64,000 nt of DNA, taken from contig NZ_JANINU010000001.1 in NCBI RefSeq assembly GCF_024508875.1, positions 1 through 64,000 of the forward strand, in the 5' to 3' direction. The stretch comes from Phenylobacterium sp. GTDB taxonomy: Bacteria > Pseudomonadota > Alphaproteobacteria > Caulobacterales > Caulobacteraceae. Shown here piece after piece: positions 27,017-35,037 of this stretch. Numbering within the stretch: position 1 is the first letter of the stretch; each line of letters opens with the position of its first letter. The notes beneath the pieces were generated by a model. That model ran no database searches. It worked only from the letters and a program-made list of their open reading frames with translations, and had not been told where the DNA came from. The translations under genes were made by a program, and so were the position numbers.

Positions 27017-27697
27017 ATGAGCGACCTCGACACCGGCGCTGCCGGGACCCCCAGCCGGAAGACCCAGGCCAAGGAACTGGTGGGCCAGGCGGGGCAGGCG
27101 CTGAAGGCCGAGGCGCAGTCCTTCGCCAGCGTCGCGCAGGACCGGGTCCGGGCCGAGGCGCAGAAGGGCGCGCAGGCCGGCGCCAAGACGCTGGGCGACT
27201 TCGCCAATGCGGTGCGCCGTGCGGGCGACGAACTTGCCGGCGCCGACCAGAGCCCGGCCTCGCGCCTCGTCCAGCAGGCCGCCGACGGCCTGGAGAGCCT
27301 TTCGCGCAACCTTGCCGACAAGGAGCCGGGCGACCTGCTGAACGCCGTGCGTGGCTTCGGGCGTCGCAATCCGGCGGCGTTCATCGGCGGCGCGGTGTTG
27401 GTGGGACTGGCCCTGGGCCGCTTCGCCCGCGCCAGCGAGCCGGACGACACGACGGGGCTCGGCGAGCCGATGAGCTTCGCGCCCGCCCAGGATGACACGC
27501 CGCCGACGTTCGGGACCGAAGCCGGGGGCATCGAGGCGCCGATCGCGGCCAACCTGGGCGCGTTGGAGGCGACTCCCAGCAGCGCCTCGCCGGTAGGCCT
27601 GGAGGACGAGGGCGTGTCCGGGACCGGCGAGACCGACGCGACGGGCGGCCTCACCGACGCGCCCCCCGCCGACTCGCCCCACGCCGGGGGCCGCTGA
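27017..27697 (+). CDS. Membrane-associated helical protein, first gene of envelope operon
   Basis: A 226-residue protein with a long amphipathic helical region (residues 15-110; Ala/Gln/Lys/Glu-rich), a short hydrophobic segment (NPAAFIGGAVLVGLALGRFA, about residues 116-135) and an acidic, Pro/Gly-rich disordered tail. I do not recognise a named domain, but proteins of this shape sit upstream of holin-family and DUF3618 genes in many alphaproteobacteria. It is followed 3 bp later by the holin-family gene, so the three genes form an operon. A good AGAGAACC ribosome site precedes the ATG. A stress-linked envelope role is inferred from context only. Confidence 0.72.
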   Translation: MSDLDTGAAGTPSRKTQAKELVGQAGQALKAEAQSFASVAQDRVRAEAQKGAQAGAKTLGDFANAVRRAGDELAGADQSPASRLVQQAADGLESLSRNLADKEPGDLLNAVRGFGRRNPAAFIGGAVLVGLALGRFARASEPDDTTGLGEPMSFAPAQDDTPPTFGTEAGGIEAPIAANLGALEATPSSASPVGLEDEGVSGTGETDATGGLTDAPPADSPHAGGR

Positions 27698-27700
27698 GCC

Positions 27701-28102
27701 ATGGACGGGGCGCAGTCACCAAGGGAGGCCCGCAGCCTCACCGACCTCATCGGACAACTCGGGGGAGATCTCGCCGACCTGGTCCGCAAGGAGGTGGAAC
27801 TGGCCCGCGCCGAGTTCGCCGAGAAACTGAACGCGGCCGGCAAGGCCGTCGGCGACATCGCGGCCGGCGGGCTGCTGCTGATAGCGGCGCTCCTGGTGCT
27901 TCTTCAGGCGCTGGTGCTCGCGCTGTCGAAGTTGATGGACCCCATCTGGGCGGCGCTCATCGTCGGCCTGGGCGTCGCGGCCGTGGGCTACCTGCTGGTG
28001 CGGGCCGGCATGAAGGCGATCTCGCTGGACGGCCTGAAGCCCGACCGGTCGAGCCGACAACTGCGCAAGAACGCCGAACTCATGAAGGGAAAGCCGAGAT
28101 GA
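27701..28102 (+). CDS. Phage-holin-family (Phage_holin_3_6-like) membrane protein
   Basis: A 133-residue protein. The N-terminal half is an amphipathic helix (LGGDLADLVRKEVELARAEF) typical of the family; two membrane helices follow (IAAGGLLLIAALLVLLQALV and AALIVGLGVAAVGYLLV). Despite the family name, these genes are widespread chromosomal envelope genes, usually paired with DUF3618, and do not by themselves indicate a prophage. The gene starts 3 bp after its upstream neighbour and overlaps the DUF3618 gene by 4 bp (ATGA). Confidence 0.85.
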   Translation: MDGAQSPREARSLTDLIGQLGGDLADLVRKEVELARAEFAEKLNAAGKAVGDIAAGGLLLIAALLVLLQALVLALSKLMDPIWAALIVGLGVAAVGYLLVRAGMKAISLDGLKPDRSSRQLRKNAELMKGKPR

Positions 28103-28938
28103 CCAAGAGCTCTGCGGAACTTGAGCGCGAAGTGGAAGAGACCCGCGGGCGGATCGATCGGACGGTCGAGGCGCTCAAGGACAGGATGCAACCCCAGGAA
28201 ATGTTCGACGAGGCGACGAGGATGATGGGCGGCGCGAGCAACAAGGTTCTGACGACGGCAGTGGAGCAACTCCGCGAGAATCCGATCCCGATCGCCCTGA
28301 TCGGGCTGGGCGTGGCGTGGCTGGCGATCGGCCAGACGCGTCGCAACGGGGGAGGCGCCTACGCCGGCGGCGGCTACTACCCGACCTACGAAGGCTACGA
28401 CGAGGAGGAGACGCTGCGGGCCAAGGTGAAGGCCAAGGCCGAGGCGGCGAAGACCAAGCTGGCGGATACCGCCGAGAAGGCCAAGGCCAAGCTCGCCGAT
28501 GCTCAGCACCAGGCGGCCGACGGCGTCAGCGGCCTGCGCGGCAAGGCCGGCGAATATGCTCATGTGGCGCAGGAGAAGGCTGGCGAATACGGGCGAGCGG
28601 CCCGGCAGCGCTTCGACGACACCCTCGACAGCGAGCCGCTAGTGATCGGCGCAATCGGCCTGGCGGTGGGCGCGGCGATCGGTGCGGCGCTCCCCTCTAC
28701 GCCGGTGGAGCGGCGCTACTTCGGGCCGGCGCGCTCGAAGGTGGCCGACAAGGCCAAGGCCTCGCTGGAAGACGTCAAGGACGTGGCCCAGCGCGCTTAT
28801 GGCCAAGTGAAGGACGAACTGCACCGCCAGACCGGGCCGGAGGGCGAGGGCGCCAGCCTGCGGGACAAGGCCTCGGCAATCGCCGAAGCCGGCGCCAAGA
28901 CCGTCAAGGACGAGCTAGAAGGCCGCCCGGCGCACTGA
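28099..28938 (+). CDS. DUF3618 family membrane-associated protein
   Basis: A 279-residue protein. The N-terminal DUF3618 signature (SSAELEREVEETRGRIDRTV) is followed by a hydrophobic helix (PIPIALIGLGVAWLAIG). A long Ala/Lys/Glu amphipathic region comes next (AKAEAAKTKLADTAEKAKAK, with LEA-like 11-residue periodicity), then a second hydrophobic helix (LVIGAIGLAVGAAIGAAL) and another amphipathic stretch. The LEA-like repeats could protect membranes under desiccation or osmotic stress; this is an inference. Translation is coupled to the holin-family gene through an ATGA overlap. Confidence 0.85.
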   Translation: MTKSSAELEREVEETRGRIDRTVEALKDRMQPQEMFDEATRMMGGASNKVLTTAVEQLRENPIPIALIGLGVAWLAIGQTRRNGGGAYAGGGYYPTYEGYDEEETLRAKVKAKAEAAKTKLADTAEKAKAKLADAQHQAADGVSGLRGKAGEYAHVAQEKAGEYGRAARQRFDDTLDSEPLVIGAIGLAVGAAIGAALPSTPVERRYFGPARSKVADKAKASLEDVKDVAQRAYGQVKDELHRQTGPEGEGASLRDKASAIAEAGAKTVKDELEGRPAH

Positions 28939-28978
28939 GCTCAATAACGTGAGCCGAGGCCCCCAGGCCTGCGTCCGC

Positions 28979-30088
28979 TCAGGGCGCGGGCTTGGCGGCT
29001 TCCTCGCCCTCTTCTTTGATCTCGCCGCGGTTGCCTTCCATCTCGCGGCCCGCCTTCTCCTCAGCGCGCGCGCCGGCGAGGATGCCGGGGAGGGCGTAGT
29101 TGCCCTCGTGGCAGGCGTATTCGTAGATCGGCCCCTTGGTGGTGTTGAACGCCACCTCGCCCTTGATGGGGGCTGTATAGGTCGCCGGGTCGTCCAGTTC
29201 GAACTGGTAGAGGATCTGCTGCGGTGAGATCCGCGTGAACCGCTCCACCACATGCAAGCCGGCCGCCGAGCCGCCGCCGCGCAGGGTCTGTTCCGGCCGC
29301 ATGTTGATCGTGTCGACGACCAGGGTCTCGCCCTCCCAGTGGCCGACACTGTCGCCCATCCATCTCCGGACGCCGGACCTGTCGTGCTCGGCGTTCAGGC
29401 GGATCAGGCGCGTGTCGTGCACCATTTCGACCTGGATCATCACCGTGTCGCCGGTCTGCATGATCGCGTAGTTGTTGTTGTAGAGGCTGGGCAGCATCGG
29501 CGGGCCCGCGGACGAGCCGAACGACATAATGCAGCGCTCACCCAGCGGCCGGCGCTCGGGGCCGTCGAAGTTGCCGACGCGGGCGTTGCCGGCCCGGGCC
29601 CGGATCGCCTTCATCGCCTCCGCCGTAAGCGGCGGCATGCGCCCGTTCTTCGGCTCGACGATCACCGACGCGCGCGGTTCGCCGTTCATGCGGATGATCT
29701 TGGTCCCGGGGTCGACCCAGAAGTTGTTGTAGCCGCAGTCGACGCCCTTGAAGCCGCGGCCGCACTCGTATGGCAGGTCGGTGACTTTGAGGCTCGGGTC
29801 GGTGGGCTTGGCGCCCTCGGCGTTGAGCTGGGCGTTCGCGCCTTCGAGAGCTGCCGCCTCCTGCGGCGTGAGGACCAGACGGTCGCCCAGCTTCGGGTCG
29901 CGTTCGAAGGGCGTGATGGTGGCGTTGGTCCAGGCACCGGAGAGGTCGGGCTGGCCCCAGTGGTTGCGCGGAGCCTTGTAGCCCTTGGCGATGGCCGCCG
30001 CGCTGGTCTGGGCCTGGACGGCGACCGGCAGGGCCGCGAAGGCGGTGAGCGCCGTGCAGGCGAGCGCAGCCGCGAGGGTGCGGGTCAT
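28979..30088 (-). CDS. Secreted 'ACHEGNYAL' family protein, paralogue 3
   Basis: A 369-residue exported protein with a signal peptide ending PVAVQA. It carries the family blocks WGQPDLSGAWTNATIT, PLGERCIMSFG (C186), SAGPPMLP, YNNNYAIMQ, WMGDSVGHWEGETLVVDT, VERFTRI and YACHEGNYALPGILAGAR (C326). It has an extra cysteine pair in an insertion (ECGRGFKGVDCGYNN) and a short acidic tail. The ATG at 30088 follows GGAGGAAACGACG. It is monocistronic. The function is unknown; it is about as different from paralogues 1 and 2 as they are from each other, indicating old duplications. Confidence 0.82.
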   Translation of the reverse strand: MTRTLAAALACTALTAFAALPVAVQAQTSAAAIAKGYKAPRNHWGQPDLSGAWTNATITPFERDPKLGDRLVLTPQEAAALEGANAQLNAEGAKPTDPSLKVTDLPYECGRGFKGVDCGYNNFWVDPGTKIIRMNGEPRASVIVEPKNGRMPPLTAEAMKAIRARAGNARVGNFDGPERRPLGERCIMSFGSSAGPPMLPSLYNNNYAIMQTGDTVMIQVEMVHDTRLIRLNAEHDRSGVRRWMGDSVGHWEGETLVVDTINMRPEQTLRGGGSAAGLHVVERFTRISPQQILYQFELDDPATYTAPIKGEVAFNTTKGPIYEYACHEGNYALPGILAGARAEEKAGREMEGNRGEIKEEGEEAAKPAP

Positions 30089-30220
30089 CGTCGTTTCCTC
30101 CAGCAAACCGGTTCTTCGAACTCTGGCTGCCGAGGATAGGCGCCAAATCGCGGCCGCGTCGACCTCTGCGAGACCGGCTGTCCTTCTTCGTGAAAGCGCG
30201 GAGACGAGGGCTGCGCCGAA

Positions 30221-30253
30221 AAGCAGAACGCCCGCCACCGAGGGCGGGCGTTC
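30221..30253 (-). terminator. Terminator after the DUF4142 gene
   Basis: On the minus strand a perfect 11-bp stem GAACGCCCGCC / GGCGGGCGTTC with a 6-nt loop starts 23 bp past the DUF4142 stop codon and is followed by TGCTTTTC. The T-tract is imperfect, but the position fits. Confidence 0.75.
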
Positions 30254-30275
30254 CTTCACGCTTCAGGCCGAGCTG

Positions 30276-30902
30276 CTACTTCTTGGCCGGAGCAGCCGCG
30301 GGCGCCGACTGCAGTTGCTTCACGTGGTCGAGGTGGGCCTGCACCTTGGGCGCGGCCTTGGCGGCGGCGGCCTTCAGGCCCGCGTCGTCGCCCTTGTCGG
30401 CGTAGCCCTGCATGAGGGTGAGCGCCTCATTGTGCGCGGCTTCCTGCTGCGCGAGGTAGGTCTTGTCGAAGTCGGCCGGCGCGGCGGCGTTGAGGTTGTC
30501 GATCATCCCCTTGCGGCGCTCGTCGAGACCGGTGGGGGCCGTCTTGCCGGCGGCCGTGATCAGCGGCTTCATCTCGTTGGACAGGGCCGTGTGGTCGGTG
30601 ACCATCATCTTGCCGAAGTCCTTCACGCCCTGGGACTGACCCTTCTTCTGAGCGATCTGGCCGGCCTGGATCTCGTACATGTCGCTGATGGCCGCGTTGG
30701 TGACGAAGTCCTCGGTGGACATCTGGCCCATCGTGGCCGCCGAGGTGGCGCCGACGGCGGCCGAGGTGGCATCCTGCGCCGCGTTGACGGCGGAGTTCGT
30801 CGTGCCCGGATCGGCCGAGTTGGCGACCTCGTCCTTCTTCTGGCAGGCGGCCATCGAAAGGGCGGCGACGGCGGCCGCGGCGAACATAGAGGCGCGTTTC
30901 AT
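30276..30902 (-). CDS. DUF4142 ferritin-like lipoprotein
   Basis: A 208-residue predicted lipoprotein (lipobox LSMAAC, C20). The DUF4142 four-helix domain spans about residues 60-195: EDFVTNAAISDMYEIQAGQI, VKDFGKMMVTDHTALSNEM, and the histidine-containing HNEALTLMQGYADKG. DUF4142 proteins have a ferritin-like bundle but mostly lack proven metal activity; they are often stress-inducible in alphaproteobacteria. The C-terminal tail is Ala/Pro/Lys-rich. It is monocistronic, with a terminator downstream. Confidence 0.88.
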   Translation of the reverse strand: MKRASMFAAAAVAALSMAACQKKDEVANSADPGTTNSAVNAAQDATSAAVGATSAATMGQMSTEDFVTNAAISDMYEIQAGQIAQKKGQSQGVKDFGKMMVTDHTALSNEMKPLITAAGKTAPTGLDERRKGMIDNLNAAAPADFDKTYLAQQEAAHNEALTLMQGYADKGDDAGLKAAAAKAAPKVQAHLDHVKQLQSAPAAAPAKK

Positions 30903-30940
30903 GGGGCTCTCCCTGAGGCTGTGGGCGGCCTAACGGCCTG

Positions 30941-31909
30941 TCAGCGGGAGAGTTCCGACATGGGCACAATGATAAGGCCCGACCGCGTGAGGAAGAGCCG
31001 ATCCCCGCCGAGGTCGAGGGCGATGCGGTAACGGTGGAAGAGGCCGGCGCCGAGCAGGCCGGACGGGGCGGGCGCGTTTGCCGCCGGCGCGTAGACTTGG
31101 ACCTCGGCATCGCGCAGCGTCAGGCCGCCCACCTGGACCGAGCTGGCGCGGACGATGCGGTTGAGGCTGAGGCCGCCCAGGCTGACGGAATGGGCGGAGT
31201 CGACCCGCCGGCCGGGCGATAGCAGGCCCGCCTCCCGCGCGGCAGTCTGGGACAGGGCGAGGAGGCCGCTCGCGCCGGTGTCGACCAGCACGTCCAGCGG
31301 CGGAGCGCCTTCCACCTGCACCGGGACCATGGGCGCGCCGCCCTTGCGCTTGAGCGGAATGTGCAGGGCGTCGCGCGAGGGGCGGAAGGCCTCGCGGGCG
31401 AGGAAGCGGGCGCGAGCGCGGGGGAAGTCCGCCTCGAGCACCACCTGGCGCAGCACGTCGCGGCCGATCAGAAGCTGGAAGTCGCGCCCCGCGGCGGAGG
31501 AGATGGCCGAGAGGCCAAGGGCGGCGGCCCTCAGGCCCTGGACGGCAAGGCCGGGCAGGGCCAGGTCGAGGCGGACCGTATGGGTAAGGCTGGGCCGACC
31601 GCTGACGCCGTAAGCGAGGATCGGGGCGGCGACCGTGCGCGGCAGTTCGAGCCGCTGGGCCAGGTCGCGGTCGATGGCGGAGAACTGCGCACCCGAATCC
31701 ACCACCGCCCGGATCGCAACACCGTTCACCGACGCGGCGACGTCGATCAGGCCTCCATGCTCGGGCAGGGGCAGCCATGGGGTCTGACGGCCGTCGGCGA
31801 ACCGGGGCTCGACCGGAGGCCAGGGCAGGCGGTCGCGAACCATGAAGAGCGCCCCGCCGGCCGTCGCCAGCAGGCCCAGACGCACCAGCAGCGCACGGCG
31901 GGTTGTCAC
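30941..31909 (-). CDS. Retropepsin-like aspartyl protease, two-lobed
   Basis: A 322-residue protein with a twin-arginine-like N-terminal signal (TTRRALLVRLGLLATAGGA) and two aspartyl-protease lobes. The catalytic motifs are VVDSGAQFSAI in the first half and LVDTGASGLLAL in the second, so both halves carry the D-S/T-G triad in one chain, as in pepsins. Each lobe has the matching hydrophobic-hydrophobic-Gly element (LLIGRDVL and GLLGAGLF). The GTG start overlaps the stop of the GH84 gene (GTGA), implying translational coupling. A periplasmic or membrane-anchored protease is inferred; its substrate is unknown. Confidence 0.82.
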   Translation of the reverse strand: MTTRRALLVRLGLLATAGGALFMVRDRLPWPPVEPRFADGRQTPWLPLPEHGGLIDVAASVNGVAIRAVVDSGAQFSAIDRDLAQRLELPRTVAAPILAYGVSGRPSLTHTVRLDLALPGLAVQGLRAAALGLSAISSAAGRDFQLLIGRDVLRQVVLEADFPRARARFLAREAFRPSRDALHIPLKRKGGAPMVPVQVEGAPPLDVLVDTGASGLLALSQTAAREAGLLSPGRRVDSAHSVSLGGLSLNRIVRASSVQVGGLTLRDAEVQVYAPAANAPAPSGLLGAGLFHRYRIALDLGGDRLFLTRSGLIIVPMSELSR

Positions 31910-32970
31910 TGGGTCTGGAGCTCCTCGCCGGTGGCGAAGAGGCCGTCCAGCCAAGCGAGGATCTCGCGGGCCCCCGGATGGTCGAAGGCTTCGAAGCGGG
32001 TGCGCAGGCGCGCCTTCTGCTCGTTGCTGAGGCCGTCGCGGCCGGTGTCTTCGAGCAGGAGCAGGGTGCGCTCGACCCCGTCGGCGAGATCGGGGCCCAG
32101 GACGGTCCGGGCCGCGCGGCGGAAGGCGGCGAGGTACTGGTAGGCCTCCCCGTCGCGATAGCTTTCCGCGAGGCTGAGCGCCGGGATGCGCGAGAGTACG
32201 GCCTGCGAGGCGGTGTTGATGCCGTGCGCGGCGATGTGCGGGGCTATGGAGGCCGGGCGGCCGGTGAAGGCGCGAAGGTGCAGGTGGCGGCTCATGCGCG
32301 GGCCGTCGTTGACCGGGTAGTTGTCCCAGAGGAACGGTTTGCGGCGCATCTGTTCGGCCACGCGGGCCAGGTGTCCGGGCGAGAACTCGCGCGCGCAGAC
32401 CTCCTCGCCGGTCCACATCAGCTCGATCTTCGGGTCCAGGCCCGCGCCCAGGTCTTCGAGGTAGTTTGCGGGGCGCTGGCCGAAGACGCGGTCCAGCACA
32501 GGATCGTCGGTGTAGTAGCTGGGGCAGGCGATCAGGCGGCTGGCCGAGGTGCGCCCGGCGATCCAGTGGACGATCTCCACCTGGCGTTCGGCGAGCTCGG
32601 GCAGGTCGCCCTTCATGTCGTCGAAGAACACGCCGAGGTCGTCGAGGCCCAGGGAGTCCAACTGCGCCAGCTTGGCCGCGAGCGCGTCCCTGGCCGGCGC
32701 GTCGAAGCCCAGGAAGAGCTCGTAGGGCGAAAGGCCGACGCCGAACCGCACGCCCGCGTCGCGGCAGCTCTGGGCGAAGCCGGCCAAGGCCTGGAGGTCG
32801 GCGTCGGAATAGGGCTCGCGCCAGCGGCGGCGCAGGTGGCCGTCGGCCTTGGGCGCATAGAGGTAGAAGCCATAGCCGGCGGGGGCCAAGGCGCGGACCA
32901 TGTCGGCCCGCTCGTCCCAGGAATAGGGGCGGCCGAAGAAGCCCTCGATGATGCCGAGCTCGGGTGTCAT
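31906..32970 (-). CDS. GH84 beta-N-acetylglucosaminidase (O-GlcNAcase-like)
   Basis: A 354-residue protein of glycoside hydrolase family 84. The N terminus has IIEGFFGRPYSWDERADMV, the sugar-binding start of the TIM barrel, then YLYAPKADGH and the double-Asp catalytic pair in GVFFDDMKGD (D117, D118), used for substrate-assisted catalysis. Further down are WTGEEVC and FLWDNYPVNDGPR, also typical. It contains essentially the barrel alone, without the N-terminal and C-terminal extra domains of larger members, and no signal peptide, so it may be cytoplasmic. It is translationally coupled to the downstream aspartyl protease. The likely substrate is a GlcNAc-containing glycan or glycoprotein. Confidence 0.88.
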   Translation of the reverse strand: MTPELGIIEGFFGRPYSWDERADMVRALAPAGYGFYLYAPKADGHLRRRWREPYSDADLQALAGFAQSCRDAGVRFGVGLSPYELFLGFDAPARDALAAKLAQLDSLGLDDLGVFFDDMKGDLPELAERQVEIVHWIAGRTSASRLIACPSYYTDDPVLDRVFGQRPANYLEDLGAGLDPKIELMWTGEEVCAREFSPGHLARVAEQMRRKPFLWDNYPVNDGPRMSRHLHLRAFTGRPASIAPHIAAHGINTASQAVLSRIPALSLAESYRDGEAYQYLAAFRRAARTVLGPDLADGVERTLLLLEDTGRDGLSNEQKARLRTRFEAFDHPGAREILAWLDGLFATGEELQTQ

Positions 32971-33050
32971 GGTCTCCTGATAAACCCGGTGGGTTGCGAT
33001 AACGATGTAAATTCGTAAAGGTCCGCCGCAACGAAATCGAGGACGCCCAG

Positions 33051-34205
33051 ATGAACCCCAACGCCGAGTTCGACATCATCGTCTATGGCGCCACCGGCTA
33101 CACCGGCCGGCTGGTGGCCGAGCACCTGGCCAAGACCTATGGCGTCGGCGGCGCGGTGAAGTGGGCCATGGCCGGGCGGTCGGCGGACAAGCTGGCCGCG
33201 GTGCGCGACGAGATCGGCGCGCCGAGGGACACCCCGCTGGTGGTGGCCGACGCGAGCGACCCGGCGCAGCTCAAGGCGATGGTGGGGCGCGCGAAGGCGA
33301 TCATCACGACGGTCGGGCCCTACCAGCTCTACGGCTCGGACCTGGTCGCGGCCTGCGCGGCGGCGGGGACCGACTACCTGGACCTGTGCGGCGAGCCGAA
33401 CTGGATGCGGCAGATGATCGACGCGCACGACGCGGCGGCCAAGGCGTCGGGCGCGCGCATCCTGTTCTCCTGCGGCTTCGATTCGATCCCGTTCGAGCTG
33501 GGGGTGTACTTCAATCAGGAGACCGCCAAGGCGAAGCTGGGCGGGCCGGTCCCGCGGGTGAAGGGCCGGGTGCGCGACATGCGCGGCGGCCTGTCGGGCG
33601 GCACGGCGGCCAGCGGCGCGGCCACCATGGCGGCGATCCAGAAGGACCCATCGATCCTGGCGATCATGATGAGCCCGTTCGGCCTGACCCCGGGCTTCGA
33701 GGGCCCCGCCCAGCCGACCGGTCAGGTGGCGGAGGAAGACCCCGACGTCGGGCCCGTGGCGCCGTTCATGATGGCGGTGATCAACACCAAGAACGTCCAC
33801 CGCTCGAACGCCCTGATGGGCCACGCCTATGGCAAGGACTTCGTCTACGACGAGATGGTGATGGGCGCGCCGGGCTCGGGCGGGCCGGGCTTCACCGACC
33901 TCGGCAGCCTGCCGGGCGGCGGGCCGAAGCCGGGCGAGGGGCCGACCAAGGAAGAGCGCGAGAACGGCTACTACGACGTCCTATTCGTGGGGATCGCCGC
34001 CGACGGGCGGAAGGTGCGCACCTCTGTGAAGGGCGACAAGGATCCCGGCTACGGCTCGACGTCGAAGATGCTGGCCGAGACGGCGATCGCGCTGGTAAAC
34101 GCGCCGGACGTGAAGGGCGGGATCTGGACGCCGGGCGCGGCGCTGCAGGGCCGGCTGGTCGACCGGCTGCAGGGCCACGCAGGGCTGACGTTCACGGTGG
34201 AGTAG
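33051..34205 (+). CDS. Saccharopine-dehydrogenase-like / trans-acting enoyl reductase family protein
   Basis: A 384-residue protein with an N-terminal Rossmann fold (DIIVYGATGYTGRLVAEHLA) and the Sacchrp_dh_NADP family pattern (WAMAGRSADKL, TTVGPYQLYG, YLDLCGEPNWMR, CGFDSIPFELG). Relatives include mycobacterial trans-acting enoyl reductases acting on polyketide-derived lipids and eukaryotic SCCPDH. An NADP-dependent reductase acting on a lipid or hydrophobic substrate is the best guess; lysine metabolism is unlikely. The ATG start is clear. It is divergent from the GH84 gene and convergent with the 3-hydroxybutyrate dehydrogenase gene, so appears monocistronic. Confidence 0.85.
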   Translation: MNPNAEFDIIVYGATGYTGRLVAEHLAKTYGVGGAVKWAMAGRSADKLAAVRDEIGAPRDTPLVVADASDPAQLKAMVGRAKAIITTVGPYQLYGSDLVAACAAAGTDYLDLCGEPNWMRQMIDAHDAAAKASGARILFSCGFDSIPFELGVYFNQETAKAKLGGPVPRVKGRVRDMRGGLSGGTAASGAATMAAIQKDPSILAIMMSPFGLTPGFEGPAQPTGQVAEEDPDVGPVAPFMMAVINTKNVHRSNALMGHAYGKDFVYDEMVMGAPGSGGPGFTDLGSLPGGGPKPGEGPTKEERENGYYDVLFVGIAADGRKVRTSVKGDKDPGYGSTSKMLAETAIALVNAPDVKGGIWTPGAALQGRLVDRLQGHAGLTFTVE

Positions 34206-34209
34206 GCGG

Positions 34210-34995
34210 CTACTCCGCCGTCCAGCCGCCGTCGATGGAGAGGTTGGCGCCGGTGATCTGGCTGGCGGCGTCCGAGCAGAGATAGACCGCCAGCGAGGCC
34301 ACCTGGTCGACGGTGACGAACTGCTTGGTCGGCTGGGCCTCCAGCAGAACGTCGCTGATCACTTGCTCCTTGGTCAGCCCGCGGGCCGCCATGGTGTCCG
34401 GGATCTGCTTCTCGACCAGGGGCGTCCAGACGTAGCCCGGGCTGATGCAGTTCACGGTGACGCCGTGGGTGGCGACTTCCAGCGCGGCGGTCTTGGTCAG
34501 GCCGGCGATCCCGTGCTTGGCGGCCACATAGGCCGACTTGAAGGGCGAGGCGACCAGGCTGTGGGCCGAGGCGGTGGAGATGATCCGGCCCCACTTGCGG
34601 GCCTTCATGCCGGGGATCGCCGCCCGCATCCCATGGAACGCTGACGAGAGGTTGATGGCCAGGATCTGGTTCCACTTCTCGACGGGGAACTCGTCGATCG
34701 GCGAGACGTGCTGGATGCCGGCGTTGTTGACCAGGATATCGACCGAGCCGAACGCCTTCTCGGCCTTGGCGATCATCGCGGCGATGGCGTCGCCGTCGGT
34801 CATGTCGGCGCCGTCGTAGGCGGCCTTGACCCCGAAGTCGGCCTCGATCTTCGCCCGTTCGGCCTCGATGGCGGCGGCGTCGCCGAAGCCATTGATGACC
34901 ACGTTCGCACCCTGCTCGGCGAGGGCCCGTGCGATGGCCAGGCCGATGCCGCTGGTCGAGCCGGTGACGACGGCGGTCTTGCCTTTCAGGGACAT
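34210..34995 (-). CDS. bdhA: 3-hydroxybutyrate dehydrogenase
   Basis: A 261-residue short-chain dehydrogenase matching D-3-hydroxybutyrate dehydrogenases: NAD site TGSTSGIGLAIA, NNAGIQHVSPIDEFP, catalytic S-Y-K (ASAHSLVASPFKSAYVAAKHG), and the lid segment ISPGYVWTPLVEKQIPD. It oxidises D-3-hydroxybutyrate to acetoacetate during poly-3-hydroxybutyrate or ketone-body use. It is the second gene after a patatin-like lipase on the same strand (42 bp apart), a common pairing in alphaproteobacteria. A GTGCAGTGCAC palindrome lies between them. Confidence 0.92.
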   Translation of the reverse strand: MSLKGKTAVVTGSTSGIGLAIARALAEQGANVVINGFGDAAAIEAERAKIEADFGVKAAYDGADMTDGDAIAAMIAKAEKAFGSVDILVNNAGIQHVSPIDEFPVEKWNQILAINLSSAFHGMRAAIPGMKARKWGRIISTASAHSLVASPFKSAYVAAKHGIAGLTKTAALEVATHGVTVNCISPGYVWTPLVEKQIPDTMAARGLTKEQVISDVLLEAQPTKQFVTVDQVASLAVYLCSDAASQITGANLSIDGGWTAE

Positions 34996-35019
34996 GGGGG
35001 AAGCTCCGGTGATGCTATT

Positions 35020-35030
35020 GTGCAGTGCAC
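35020..35030. promoter_or_regulatory. TGC-N3-GCA palindrome before the hydroxybutyrate dehydrogenase gene
   Basis: GTGCAGTGCAC is an 11-bp palindrome with a single central base, 25 bp upstream of the bdhA start codon. Its TGC-N3-GCA core resembles the CTGC-N3-GCAG operator reported for the polyhydroxyalkanoate regulator PhaR. The outer bases differ (G and C instead of C and G), so the match is partial. Confidence 0.35.
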
Positions 35031-35037
35031 CATCGCC

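Noticed and set aside
27701-28102. Prophage holin
   Set aside because: The gene belongs to a phage-holin-named family that is a normal chromosomal gene next to DUF3618; no phage genes are nearby.
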